37,671 nucleotides of DNA. Origin: Vicinamibacteria bacterium. GTDB lineage: Bacteria; Acidobacteriota; Vicinamibacteria; Vicinamibacterales; UBA8438. The notes beneath the pieces are model-generated. The model worked only from the letters and a program-made list of their open reading frames with translations, did no database searches and was not told the DNA's origin. Positions 15,934 through 25,896 of the stretch are shown here, piece after piece. Location of the stretch: NCBI GenBank assembly GCA_022821235.1, contig JAJEEA010000520.1, forward strand, positions 1 to 37,671, in the 5' to 3' direction. Position 1 is the stretch's first letter. Each line of letters opens with the position of its first letter. The position numbers and the translations under genes are program-made.

Positions 15934-16204
15934 GGTTGTACATCTCCTCGCGCGTCCATTCGCGGTCGCCATCCGCCGACGTCACCCGGACATCCCGCTG
16001 GCGGCGGCGTTGGCGCTCCGTCGCTTCGCGGAAGAGGCGGAGTCGTGTTTCGAGATCGAGGAGTTGACGGCGGTCCTTCGAGGGCGTCACATGGAGGCTG
16101 TTGCCGCTGATCGTCCAGTCGACGTCGTCGCCGGGCCGAATGCCGAGTTGAGCGGCGAGCGCCTTCGGCACCGTGACCTGGAGCTTGCTCGTGACCTTGG
16201 CCAT
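15917..16204 (-). CDS. AbrB/MazE/SpoVT-family antitoxin, orphaned
   Basis: 95 residues. The N-terminal swapped-hairpin DNA-binding domain reads MAKVTSKLQVTVPKALAAQLG followed by IRPGDDVDW, the standard SpoVT-AbrB start. The C-terminal half (LDLETRLRLFREATERQRRR, then REWTREEMYNRG) is the toxin-binding tail. In this position it should neutralise a PIN-domain RNase and repress its own promoter, but the toxin gene behind it survives only as a stub. A perfect inverted repeat lies just upstream of the start codon, and the sequence before ATG also contains TATGGT followed by AAGGAC. Confidence 0.88.
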   Translation of the reverse strand: MAKVTSKLQVTVPKALAAQLGIRPGDDVDWTISGNSLHVTPSKDRRQLLDLETRLRLFREATERQRRRQRDVRVTSADGDREWTREEMYNRGRTR

Positions 16205-16216
16205 GTCCTTACCATA

Positions 16217-16235
16217 GCAAGGACGGATTCCTTGC
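16217..16235 (-). promoter_or_regulatory. Perfect inverted repeat, candidate operator of the AbrB-type antitoxin
   Basis: GCAAGGA-CGGAT-TCCTTGC at 16217-16235 is a perfect 7-5-7 inverted repeat ending 12 bases upstream of the antitoxin ATG. AbrB/MazE antitoxins bind such palindromes over their own promoter. Confidence 0.5.
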
Positions 16236-16329
16236 CTCGGGCCAGTCGCTCGACCGCCTCGCCAGGATCACCCTGACCCGTTCCGGCCGCGTTCGGCGAC
16301 GCATCCGGTCACGGCTTCCCGAATCCATC

Positions 16330-17796
16330 ATGACTGAGCCTCCGGTCCACCTGCGCCGGTTCCTCGGCCGCGGCGACGTGCTGGCCGTCGCGTTCGGGGC
16401 GATGGTCGGCTGGAGCTGGGTGGTGCTGGCCGGCGAGATGATCGTGCGGGCGGGCGCGGTGGGGTCCATCCTGGCGTTCGGGGCCGGCGCGGTCATGGTC
16501 TGGCTGGTGGGGCTGACCTACGCCGAGCTGTCCGCGGCCCTGTCCCGCGCCGGCGGCGAGCTGAGCTTCACCTTCCTCGCGATGGGACCCCTCGGGGCGT
16601 TCGTCTGCGGGTGGACGCTGGTGCTCGCCTACGCCGCGGTCTGCGCGTTCGAGGCGGTGGCCCTGCCCACGGTCCTCGGCTACCTCGTGCCGGGCTTCGG
16701 GGCCGGAGACCCGCTCTACACCGTGGCGGGATGGGACGTGCAGCCGGCGTGGGTGGCGGCGGGGGTGGCCGGCGCCCTCGTCATCGGCGTCGTCAACTAC
16801 CGCGGCATCCGGTTCGCGGCGTTCGTGCAGCAGATCGCCGTCGGCGGCCTGCTGCTCGTCGGGCTGGCGTTCTTCCTGCCCGGCTCCGTGCGCGGCGACC
16901 TCGGCAATCTCGTACCTGCCGTCACCGGGTGGGAGGGGGTGCTGCGGGTCATGATCATGACCCCGTTCCTGTACGTCGGCTTCGACGTCATCCCGCAGCT
17001 CGCGGAAGAGATCGCCCTGCCGTTCCGGACCATCGGCCGCATCATCCTGCTCTCGATCGTGATGGCGTTCGCCTGGTACGGCCTCGTGCAGTGGACGGTG
17101 GGCCTGTCGCTCGACCCCGCCACCCTCGCCGATCGCGCCCTGCCCACCGCCGACGCCATGAGCGCGGTCTGGGGCAGCCCGTGGGGCGGCCGCGTCCTCG
17201 TGATCGGCGGCGCCGTGGGCATCCTGACGAGCTGGAACGCGTTCTTCCTCGGGGCGTCCCGCCTGCTCTTCGCGATGGCCCGCGGCGGGATGCTGCCGCC
17301 GGTGTTCGCGCGCCTGCATCCCCGCTACGGGTCGCCGGCCGCGGTCGTCGTGGTGCTGACCGCGATCACCGCCATCGCCCCGTTCTTCGGCCGGCCGGCC
17401 CTGGTGTGGCTGGTCGACGCCGGATCGCTGGCGACCGTGGTGGCCTATCTGCTGGTGGCCGTCTCGTTCCTGGTCATCCGGTCCCGGCATCCGGCACTCC
17501 CCCGCCCCTATCGCGTCGCCGCCCCCGCGCTGGTCGGCTGGCTCGCGGTGGCGGCCACGGTGTTCTTCGTCCTGCTTTATCTGCCGGGCAGCCCGTCCGC
17601 CCTGGTGTGGCCGGAGGAGTGGGCCATTGTCCTGCTGTGGACGGCATGCGGCGCGGGGCTGGGCGCCGGCCTGCGCCGCCGCGTGGCGGCACTCGGCCCC
17701 GGCCGGCAGGCGCGGCTGATTCTCGGCGACCAGGCGGGCCTGGTCGAATCGGACCCCCAGCGGGTGCGCGACGAACAGGTTCTGCCTCGCGGCTGA
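16330..17796 (+). CDS. APC-superfamily amino-acid permease
   Basis: 488 residues with about twelve hydrophobic segments. The first (LAVAFGAMVGWSWVVLAG) holds the glycine-rich substrate-binding break of APC transporters, and the sixth (FLYVGFDVIPQLAEEI) matches the conserved GFDxIPQxAEE signature. The family pumps amino acids or polyamines, usually by proton symport or exchange; the specificity is not readable. It begins with ATG 16330, divergent from the antitoxin gene with 125 bases between them. It may function with the neighbouring amidohydrolase in amino-acid scavenging, but that is conjecture from proximity. Confidence 0.9.
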   Translation: MTEPPVHLRRFLGRGDVLAVAFGAMVGWSWVVLAGEMIVRAGAVGSILAFGAGAVMVWLVGLTYAELSAALSRAGGELSFTFLAMGPLGAFVCGWTLVLAYAAVCAFEAVALPTVLGYLVPGFGAGDPLYTVAGWDVQPAWVAAGVAGALVIGVVNYRGIRFAAFVQQIAVGGLLLVGLAFFLPGSVRGDLGNLVPAVTGWEGVLRVMIMTPFLYVGFDVIPQLAEEIALPFRTIGRIILLSIVMAFAWYGLVQWTVGLSLDPATLADRALPTADAMSAVWGSPWGGRVLVIGGAVGILTSWNAFFLGASRLLFAMARGGMLPPVFARLHPRYGSPAAVVVVLTAITAIAPFFGRPALVWLVDAGSLATVVAYLLVAVSFLVIRSRHPALPRPYRVAAPALVGWLAVAATVFFVLLYLPGSPSALVWPEEWAIVLLWTACGAGLGAGLRRRVAALGPGRQARLILGDQAGLVESDPQRVRDEQVLPRG

Positions 17797-17859
17797 TCGC
17801 GAGGGTGATGTTGTCGTATCATTGCCGCCCACGATCATCGACGCCTTGCATTCCTTGAA

Positions 17860-18275
17860 ATGCGCTCTCCCCGACGCCGCCGCCCGCGAACGCGGGAGAT
17901 TGCCCGCCCGCCTGACGGGATCACCCTGAGTGAATTGGCCGAGCAAGTGCGGTACGTGGGCAGCCCGGAGCACAAGGACGCAGCCAGCTTCGCCGGCGCT
18001 CCGCGGTTGCGGGCCGACGCGTCCTGCTGCCCGCGCGAGGTCGCGGACGACCGCGCGACAATCGACGAATGGCTGCGAGACGCATTCGCCGGGGCGCGGT
18101 CGGGACACCCTGGGAGGGCACTTTCCCCCGCTACGTGTGGTACAAGCATGAGGGAACGGTCTTTGAAGGCCGGCTGGTGAACCGTGAGGCCGGTGAGTAC
18201 AAGGGGTACCCGCTCGATTGGGACGAGTGGCCGGCCGGCATCGAGCAGCTCCATGCCGATCGCGTTCGAGACTGA
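17860..18275 (+). pseudogene. Frameshifted small conserved gene upstream of an ImmA/IrrE-like protein
   Basis: Two frames join into one protein of about 138 residues. The first begins at ATG 17860 (RRRRPRT...ARPPDGITL, then VRYVGSPEHKD) and runs to about 18090. The second continues with GTPWEGTFPRYVWYKHEG and ends at 18275 after YKGYPLDWDEWP. I recall both halves as parts of one small conserved hypothetical family, with phrases like YVGSPEHKD and FPRYVWY. The switch lies near the G run at 18091-18094 and needs one extra base to be repaired. The second part overlaps the start of the next gene by 23 bases, so the pair is coupled. The function is unknown. Confidence 0.65.
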
Positions 18276-19590
18276 GTGGGTACCGGCCGAGGGCATCAAG
18301 GCGCCCGAGCTGGCCGCGACGTGGGCGTCCTTGCTGATTCGGGTCGACGACTCGGTCGTCACGCGTGTCGTGGACCGGCGGGCGCAGACCGTTCGCGACC
18401 GCGTCTACCTGCCGCTCTATCCGCTCGCCGAGTCGCTGATCTCGAACTGGTGGTTCCTGTTCCACGAGGTCGGGAACCCGCTGAGAAGCGACGACGACGC
18501 GTTCCGGCGGCGACACGCCCTGGTGTCCGTCAGAGACGGCTACGCGTTCCCGAGGCTCCAGATCGCATCGTCCGGTGCCCGAACGCTGCTCGCCTGGTCG
18601 CCCGAGTCGTTTCGGTGGGCCCAGCTCGACTATCAGGGCGGGGACCGGGTCTCGGTCGATACGAACGCGTTCCGAGACGGCTGCGCCGAGCTGGTGGACC
18701 GCGTGGTGCGTCGGCTCGTGTGCTGCGGCATCGAGGGAACGTTCCTCCAGGAGGAATGGGCGGCGGTTCAGGCCGCCGATGAACACGAGTCCCGGTTCTG
18801 CCGGACCGCCGCCGCGCTGGGCTGGGATCCCTACGCCCTGGGCGACGCTCAGCGCGAAGCCGTGGCCCGGCTTGAAGAGGTTCTCGACGAGTCGATCTTC
18901 GAAGAGGCCCTCGCTGTGCTGGACGTCGAGTACCTGGAAGCGGAAACGACGGCCATCGCCGCCACTCTGCAACCCGGCAACGGAACCACGCTTCCCTTGG
19001 AGCACGTTCGCGCCGTCGGCACGCAGCCGACCGTGCGCGGCGGCGGTAGCCCGTGGCTGGCGGGGTATGCGCTCGCCAGAGATCTGCGGCGGCGGCTCGG
19101 CGTCGAGGGCGCACCCTTGCCGACCATGGAGGCCCTCGGCGAGGCCCTCCGCGAGAATCCCGACTCGCTGGTCGAGGCAACCAGACCGCGCGACCTCGGC
19201 GCCGCCGACCTCTTGAACGGCGTGGTGACGTGCAATGAAGGCGATCTCCCGGCGTTCGCGCTCCGGGGGGGCCGCGAGAGCAACCGGCGGTTCCACTTCT
19301 GTCGCGGGCTGGCCGAGATCCTGACCTCACCCGGTTCGCCGGCATTGCTCACGCAGGCGCAGTCCGACCGCCAACAGCGGAGCCGTGCCTTCGCGGCCGA
19401 GTTCCTGGCCCCTGCGGCCGCCTTGCAGGCCAGGGCGCCCCGCCCGGTCCTCGACGAGGAAGACGTCGACGAGCTGGCGGCGGAGTTCGGCGTCTCGCCC
19501 TGGCTGATTGCGCACCAGCTCGAGAACCACCAGATTGCCGGGATCCGGAGTCAGGCGTCACCGCCGGACGGCACGCCATCATCGAGCTGA
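18253..19590 (+). CDS. ImmA/IrrE-like protein with a degenerate active site
   Basis: 445 residues from ATG 18253. The N-terminal half (SLLIRVDDSVVTRVVDRR, YPLAESLISNWWFL) belongs to an uncharacterised conserved group. The C-terminal part resembles ImmA/IrrE metallopeptidase domains (RFHFCRGLAEIL at about 345-356, then SRAFAAEFLAPAAAL and LAAEFGVSPWLIAHQLEN). Where active members have HExxH, this protein has RGLAE, so zinc binding and peptidase activity should be lost. ImmA/IrrE proteins usually cleave repressors or pair with HTH proteins; an inactive one may act as a binding or sensing protein. It is coupled to the frameshifted gene upstream. Confidence 0.7.
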   Translation: MPIAFETEWVPAEGIKAPELAATWASLLIRVDDSVVTRVVDRRAQTVRDRVYLPLYPLAESLISNWWFLFHEVGNPLRSDDDAFRRRHALVSVRDGYAFPRLQIASSGARTLLAWSPESFRWAQLDYQGGDRVSVDTNAFRDGCAELVDRVVRRLVCCGIEGTFLQEEWAAVQAADEHESRFCRTAAALGWDPYALGDAQREAVARLEEVLDESIFEEALAVLDVEYLEAETTAIAATLQPGNGTTLPLEHVRAVGTQPTVRGGGSPWLAGYALARDLRRRLGVEGAPLPTMEALGEALRENPDSLVEATRPRDLGAADLLNGVVTCNEGDLPAFALRGGRESNRRFHFCRGLAEILTSPGSPALLTQAQSDRQQRSRAFAAEFLAPAAALQARAPRPVLDEEDVDELAAEFGVSPWLIAHQLENHQIAGIRSQASPPDGTPSSS

Positions 19591-19697
19591 ATCATCCGAC
19601 GGCTGCTCCCGCGATCGTCCCCGACGACCCGACTGCCGCCCCCAGGTTCATGCCTCCTCGTGCCCGTGCAGGCGAGGCCCGGACACCGTTTCGGTAC

Positions 19698-19808
19698 TTG
19701 ACGGGTACTTGATGAGATACTGACGGCACGGCCTGCCCAGGCGGCGACCTGAGAACAAGCTTCATGTTGTCAACAGCTTACACAGGTACCGTTTATTTGA
19801 CGGGTACT
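19698..19808 (+). repeat. 12-base direct repeat and palindrome in the leader of the molybdoenzyme gene
   Basis: TTGACGGGTACT occurs at 19698-19709 and again at 19797-19808, 99 bases apart, in the 232-base gene-free stretch before ATG 19823. Between them lies GTTGTCAAC (19766-19774) flanked by AAGCT and AGCTT. This stretch is less GC-rich than its surroundings, which fits a promoter or operator region; no -10/-35 pair can be assigned with confidence. Confidence 0.45.
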
Positions 19809-19822
19809 CGACGGAACGCTCC

Positions 19823-22252
19823 ATGACGACCGACGACAGACAGAAGAACGCCGAGGACGAGAGCGTGGCCACCGCCCCCGTCCTCCCCAAGCTGGTCGGC
19901 CAGCGCGTGAAGCGGCGCGAGGACCCGCGGCTCGTCCGCGGCCGGGGCACCTACGTCGACGACGTGAAGATCCACGGCCTGCGGCATCTCGCGTTCAAGC
20001 GGAGCGACGTCGCGCACGGCCGCATCCGGTCCGTCGACACCCGCGCCGCCGCCGCGATGGACGGGGTCGAGGCGGTGTTCACCGGGGCCGAGATCGCCGG
20101 GTTCCTCGATCCGATGCCCATCGGGACGCCGTTCCCCTCGCCCGAGCACCGCGCGGTGGCGGTGGACACGGTGCGGTTCGTCGGCGAGCCGGTGGCGGTG
20201 GTCGTGGCCGGCGACCGCTATGCGGCGCGCGACGCGGCCGACGCGGTGGTCGTCGACGTCGAGCCCCTGCCCGCGGTGGTCGATCCCGAGGAGGCGATGA
20301 CCGGGGGCCCGGCGGTGCTGCACGCCGACTACCCGACCAACGTCGCGCTCGGCCCCCTGTCGCGGGGGACCGGCATCCGGCGCCGCGAGCCGGTGGACGA
20401 CACCGCCGTCGACGAGGCGTTCGCGGCCGCCGACGTGGTCGTCTCGCAGCGGATGGTGAACCAGCGGCTCGCCCCCAACTCGATCGAGGCGCGCGGCGTG
20501 GTGGCCCACTACGAGGCGGGCAAGGACGAGATGACCATCTGGTCGTCGACCCAGAACCCGCACATCCTGCGGACGTTCGTGGCGCGGATGGTGGGCCTCG
20601 GCCAGGATCGGGTGCGGGCCATCGCCCCCGAGGTCGGCGGCGGGTTCGGGGCGAAGATCAACATCTACGGCGAGGAATACGTGGCGGCGGCGCTGTCGAA
20701 GCGGCTCGACATGCCCCTGAAGTGGATCGAGGACCGCTCCGAGGCGTTCCTCGCCACCGTGCACGGCCGCGACCTCATCGGCTACGTCGATCTGGCGGCC
20801 CGGCGCGACGGCACGGTCCTCGGGCTGAAGCTGCGCCTCGTGGCGGACATCGGCGCCTACAACATGCTGCTGACGGCGGGCATCCCCACCAACAGCATGA
20901 CGATGGCCAGCGCCACCTACGCGTTCCCCGCCGTCCGCGTGACCCTCACCGAGGTCTTCACCAACAAGACGCCGACCGACGCCTACCGCGGCGCGGGGCG
21001 CCCCGAGGCGACCTACTTCGTCGAGCGGGCGATGGACATGCTGGCGCGCGAGCTCGCCATCGACCCGGCCGAGCTGCGCCGCAAGAACTTCATCCCGTCC
21101 GACCGGTTCCCGTACCGGACGCAGCTCGGCGCGGTCTACGACTCGGGCGACTACGAGAAGACCCTCGACCGCGCGCTGGAGGCGGCGGGATGGGCACAGC
21201 TCGGGGCCGAGCGCGACGCGGCGCGCGCCGACGGCCGGGTCGTCGGGCTGGGACTGTCGATGTACGTCGAGAGCTGCGGGCTGGGGCCGTCATCCATGGT
21301 GTCGCCCGGCGGCTGGGAGCACTCGCAGGTCACGGTCGAGCGCGACGGGCGCATCAGCGCGACCACCGGCGCGTCGCCGCACGGCCAGGGCAACGAGACG
21401 ACCTTCGCGCAGATGCTCGCCGACCAGTTCGGCGTGCCCATCGACCACGTGACCATCCGCCACGGCGACACCGCGGTCGTGAAGCAGGGCATCTGCACCT
21501 TCGGCAGCCGGTCGCAGGCGGTCGGGGGGACGGCCCTGCACAACGCGGGAGTCAAGGTGAAGGCCAAGATGGCCCGGTTCGCGGCGTTCCTGCTCGAGGC
21601 GCACGAGGACGACCTCGTCTTCGAGAACGGGACCATCGCCGTCCGGGGCGCCCCGTCGTCGGCCCGGTCGTTCGCCGAGGTCGCCGCCTACGCCTACAAG
21701 CCGGTGAAGCGGCCCGAGGACCTCGACCCCGGCCTCAGCGACGAGGCGTTCTTCGAGCCGCTCAACAACACGTTCCCGTTCGGGTGCCAGATCGCGATGC
21801 TCGAGGTGGACCGCGAGACCGGCGAGCCGCGCCTGCTGAAGCTGGTCGCGGTCAACGACGCCGGCCGCCTCATCAATCCGCTCATCGTCGAGGGGCAGAT
21901 CCACGGCGGGCTCGCCCAGGGCATCGGCCAGGCCCTCGTCGAGGAGGTCGTCTACGACCGCGACGGCCAGCCCCTGACGGGGTCGTTCATGGACTATGCC
22001 CTCCCCCGCGCGACCGACTTCCCGCGGTTCGAGCTCGAGCACACCGTCACCCCGACCCCCGTCAACCCCCTCGGCGCGAAGGGCGTCGGCGAGGCCGGGA
22101 CCATCGGCTCGACCCCCTGCATCGTCGCCGCCGCCGTCGACGCCCTGAGCCCGTTCGGCGTGCGGCACGTCGACATGATGCTGCGGCCCGAGAAGCTCTG
22201 GCGGCTCATGCAGGGGAGCCGTCGTGAGTTCGCCGGGCATCCGTCCGCGTGA
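19823..22252 (+). CDS. Molybdopterin-binding large subunit, xanthine dehydrogenase/CoxL-like
   Basis: 809 residues covering the whole large subunit of the xanthine oxidase family. An N-terminal aldehyde oxidase a/b hammerhead domain (about 25-150, VKRREDPRLVRGRGTYVDDV) is followed by the two molybdopterin-binding domains. Cofactor motifs are VGGGFGAK at about 271-278 and AYRGAGRPEA at about 387-396. AYRGAGR is the loop of form II CoxL-like hydroxylases; true CO dehydrogenases have AYRCSFR. The base Glu is in GVGEAG at about 754-759. No signal peptide is seen, so it should be cytoplasmic. The FAD and 2Fe-2S subunits that normally adjoin it are absent from the window. The moaB and moeA genes 9-11 kb away serve its cofactor in principle. 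Confidence 0.92.
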   Translation: MTTDDRQKNAEDESVATAPVLPKLVGQRVKRREDPRLVRGRGTYVDDVKIHGLRHLAFKRSDVAHGRIRSVDTRAAAAMDGVEAVFTGAEIAGFLDPMPIGTPFPSPEHRAVAVDTVRFVGEPVAVVVAGDRYAARDAADAVVVDVEPLPAVVDPEEAMTGGPAVLHADYPTNVALGPLSRGTGIRRREPVDDTAVDEAFAAADVVVSQRMVNQRLAPNSIEARGVVAHYEAGKDEMTIWSSTQNPHILRTFVARMVGLGQDRVRAIAPEVGGGFGAKINIYGEEYVAAALSKRLDMPLKWIEDRSEAFLATVHGRDLIGYVDLAARRDGTVLGLKLRLVADIGAYNMLLTAGIPTNSMTMASATYAFPAVRVTLTEVFTNKTPTDAYRGAGRPEATYFVERAMDMLARELAIDPAELRRKNFIPSDRFPYRTQLGAVYDSGDYEKTLDRALEAAGWAQLGAERDAARADGRVVGLGLSMYVESCGLGPSSMVSPGGWEHSQVTVERDGRISATTGASPHGQGNETTFAQMLADQFGVPIDHVTIRHGDTAVVKQGICTFGSRSQAVGGTALHNAGVKVKAKMARFAAFLLEAHEDDLVFENGTIAVRGAPSSARSFAEVAAYAYKPVKRPEDLDPGLSDEAFFEPLNNTFPFGCQIAMLEVDRETGEPRLLKLVAVNDAGRLINPLIVEGQIHGGLAQGIGQALVEEVVYDRDGQPLTGSFMDYALPRATDFPRFELEHTVTPTPVNPLGAKGVGEAGTIGSTPCIVAAAVDALSPFGVRHVDMMLRPEKLWRLMQGSRREFAGHPSA

Positions 22253-22267
22253 TTGGAACGAGCCGAC

Positions 22268-22466
22268 GTGCCGCCGAAGATCCGAAAGCTGATCGCGGAC
22301 CTGGAACGGGCCGGGTTCGTGAACCGCGGCGGCAAGGGCGACCATCGGAACTTCGTGCATCCCGACGTGGCCAGACCCGTTACCATAGCGGGACGGCTCC
22401 GGCGATGATGCGCGCCCGTATCAGATCCTGGCCGCTCGTCGAGCCGTCGAGGAGTCCCGGCGATGA
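22268..22466 (+). pseudogene. hicA: hicA mRNA-interferase toxin gene, frameshifted
   Basis: GTG 22268 begins PPKIRKLIADLERAGF, then GGKGDHRNFVHP and PVTIAGRL, with the catalytic His of HicA in GDHRNF. The frame then hits TGA at 22406. One frame over, the sequence resumes as GDDARPYQILAARRAVEES and stops at 22464-22466, overlapping the hicB start (ATGA). One extra C at about 22399-22400 accounts for the break. The truncated form keeps the catalytic His but loses the C-terminal helix. HicA toxins cleave mRNA by a double-stranded-RNA-binding-like fold. Confidence 0.85.
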
Positions 22467-22708
22467 AGGAGAGCGCCCGCTACGTCAAGATCGTTGAATG
22501 GTCGGGGGACGACGGCTGTTACGTGGGAAGCTGTCCCGGCCTGTTTCTCGGCGGCTGCCATGGAACCGACGAACGCGCCGTGTTCGCCGAGCTGTGCGAG
22601 ATCGTGGAAGAGACGATCGACCTCTACCGCGCCGACGGCAAGCCCCTTCCTCCCGCCACGGCCGGACGCGACCTCGCGAGCAAACTGCTGGAACAGGACG
22701 TGGCGTGA
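22463..22708 (+). CDS. hicB: HicB-family antitoxin
   Basis: 81 residues. The partially degraded RNase-H-like HicB fold is recognisable: YVKIVEWSGDDGCYVGSCPGLFLGGCHG, then ELCEIVEETIDLYRADGKPLP. It lacks an added HTH or ribbon-helix-helix DNA-binding domain, so it belongs to the short HicB type. It should bind and block HicA. Its start overlaps the stop of the restored hicA frame by four bases, the usual coupled hicAB order. Since the toxin is broken, the gene is effectively an orphan antitoxin. Confidence 0.85.
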   Translation: MKESARYVKIVEWSGDDGCYVGSCPGLFLGGCHGTDERAVFAELCEIVEETIDLYRADGKPLPPATAGRDLASKLLEQDVA

Positions 22709-22755
22709 CGAGCCAATCTCTGACCGGCGCGTGCGCTCCTCGAGCCGCGGTCGTC

Positions 22756-24549
<1,794 letters not shown>

Positions 24550-25896
24550 TCACACCGACAGCACGTCCGCCCGGCCGGTGCTGTCGCCCATCGTGTCGAT
24601 GGGCACGCCCAGCTTGTCGAGCATGGCCAGGAACAGGTTGGTGTTGGGCGTGTCCTCGGCCACCTGCACGTGGCGCCCGCCGCTGAGCCGCCCCCCGGCG
24701 CCGCCCACGAGCAGGGTGGGCAGGTCGTGGTGGTTGTGGCGGTTGCCGTCGCTGAGGCCGCTGCCGTACATCACCATCGCCGAGTCGAGGAGGGTGCCGT
24801 CGCCGTCCTCGGTCGCGGCGAGCTGGTCGATGTAGTAGGCGAACATCTCGGTGAGGTGGTGGTCCACCTTCTTCAGCCGCTCGATGAGCACGCGGTCGCC
24901 GCCATGGTGCGACAGCGCGTGGTGGGCGTCGGGCACCCCGATCTCGGGGTAGGCGCGGTTGCTCGTCTCGTGCCCCAGCATGAACGTGGTGATCCGGGTG
25001 AGGTCGGCCTGGAAGGCGAGCACCTGCAGGTCGAACATCAGCTTGGCGTGGTCCACGAAGCGGTCGGGCACCCCGGCCGGCTGGTCCATCGCGGGCAGCT
25101 CGCGCGCCGACTGCTGCTCGGCCATCTGGATGCGCCGCTCGACGTCGCGCACCGCGCCCAGGTACTCGTCCAGCTTCACTTGGTCGCGGGGCCCCAGCTC
25201 CTTGCGGAGCCGCGCCACCTTGGCCGTCACCATGTCCAGCAGGCTGCGGTCGTGCCGCCGGGCGGCGAGCCACGCCGCGGGGTCGGTGGTGCCGCCGGTG
25301 CCGAACAGCCGCTCGAAGACGGCGCGGGGATCGCTGGCCATCGGCAGCGGGGTAGTGGGGCTGCTCCAGCACAGGGTGTTGGCGTAGGCGCAACTGTAGC
25401 CGGGGTCGCACGACCCCGCGCGGTCCGCCGACTCGAGCGACAGCTCGAGCGACGCGAGCTGCGTCTCCTGCCCGAGCACGCGGGCCGCGATCTGGTCCAT
25501 CGAGACGCCGGCCCGGATGTCGTGCCCCTCGGTCTTCTTCGGGTGCACGCCGGTGAGGAACGCGCCGGCCGCGCGGGCGTGGTCGCCGGCCCCCTCGCCG
25601 GGGCGGGCGATGCCCTCGTGGCTGCACAGCCCGCTGATCATGACCATGCGCTCGCGGTGCGTGGCGAGGGGCCGCAGGGTCTCGGTGATGTCGAGGGCCC
25701 CGGCGCCGGACGGCGTCCAGTTCTGCATGTACATGCCGTTGGGCACGTACACGACGCCGAGGCGGCGCACCGTCTCGGCCGCGCCGGCGCGGAGGCCGAA
25801 CGCGGGCACCATGCCGTCGAGCATCGGCAACGCCAGGGTCACGCCGAGGCCGCGGAGGAACGTACGACGCGGAAGGTGCTTCCTGGTGACAATCAT
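24550..25896 (-). CDS. DUF1552 family exported protein
   Basis: 448 residues. The N-terminus has a twin-arginine-like signal (PRRTFLRGLGVTLALPMLDGM), so it may be exported folded. The body has the DUF1552 landmarks VYVPNGMYMQNWTP, GLCSHEG, GDHARAAGAFLTG, DPGYSCAYANTLCWSS and YGSGLSDGNRHNHHDLPTLLVGG. These resemble the sulfatase/DUF1501 alkaline-phosphatase-like superfamily. The biochemical role is unknown. ATG 25896 overlaps the stop of the DUF1592-type gene by four bases (ATGA), so the two are co-translated. This gene pair recurs in Planctomycetes and Acidobacteria. Confidence 0.92.
   Translation of the reverse strand: MIVTRKHLPRRTFLRGLGVTLALPMLDGMVPAFGLRAGAAETVRRLGVVYVPNGMYMQNWTPSGAGALDITETLRPLATHRERMVMISGLCSHEGIARPGEGAGDHARAAGAFLTGVHPKKTEGHDIRAGVSMDQIAARVLGQETQLASLELSLESADRAGSCDPGYSCAYANTLCWSSPTTPLPMASDPRAVFERLFGTGGTTDPAAWLAARRHDRSLLDMVTAKVARLRKELGPRDQVKLDEYLGAVRDVERRIQMAEQQSARELPAMDQPAGVPDRFVDHAKLMFDLQVLAFQADLTRITTFMLGHETSNRAYPEIGVPDAHHALSHHGGDRVLIERLKKVDHHLTEMFAYYIDQLAATEDGDGTLLDSAMVMYGSGLSDGNRHNHHDLPTLLVGGAGGRLSGGRHVQVAEDTPNTNLFLAMLDKLGVPIDTMGDSTGRADVLSV

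Noticed and set aside
19823-22252. Carbon monoxide dehydrogenase (coxL)
   Set aside because: The active-site loop is AYRGAGR, not the AYRCSFR of true CO dehydrogenases, and the other subunits are missing.
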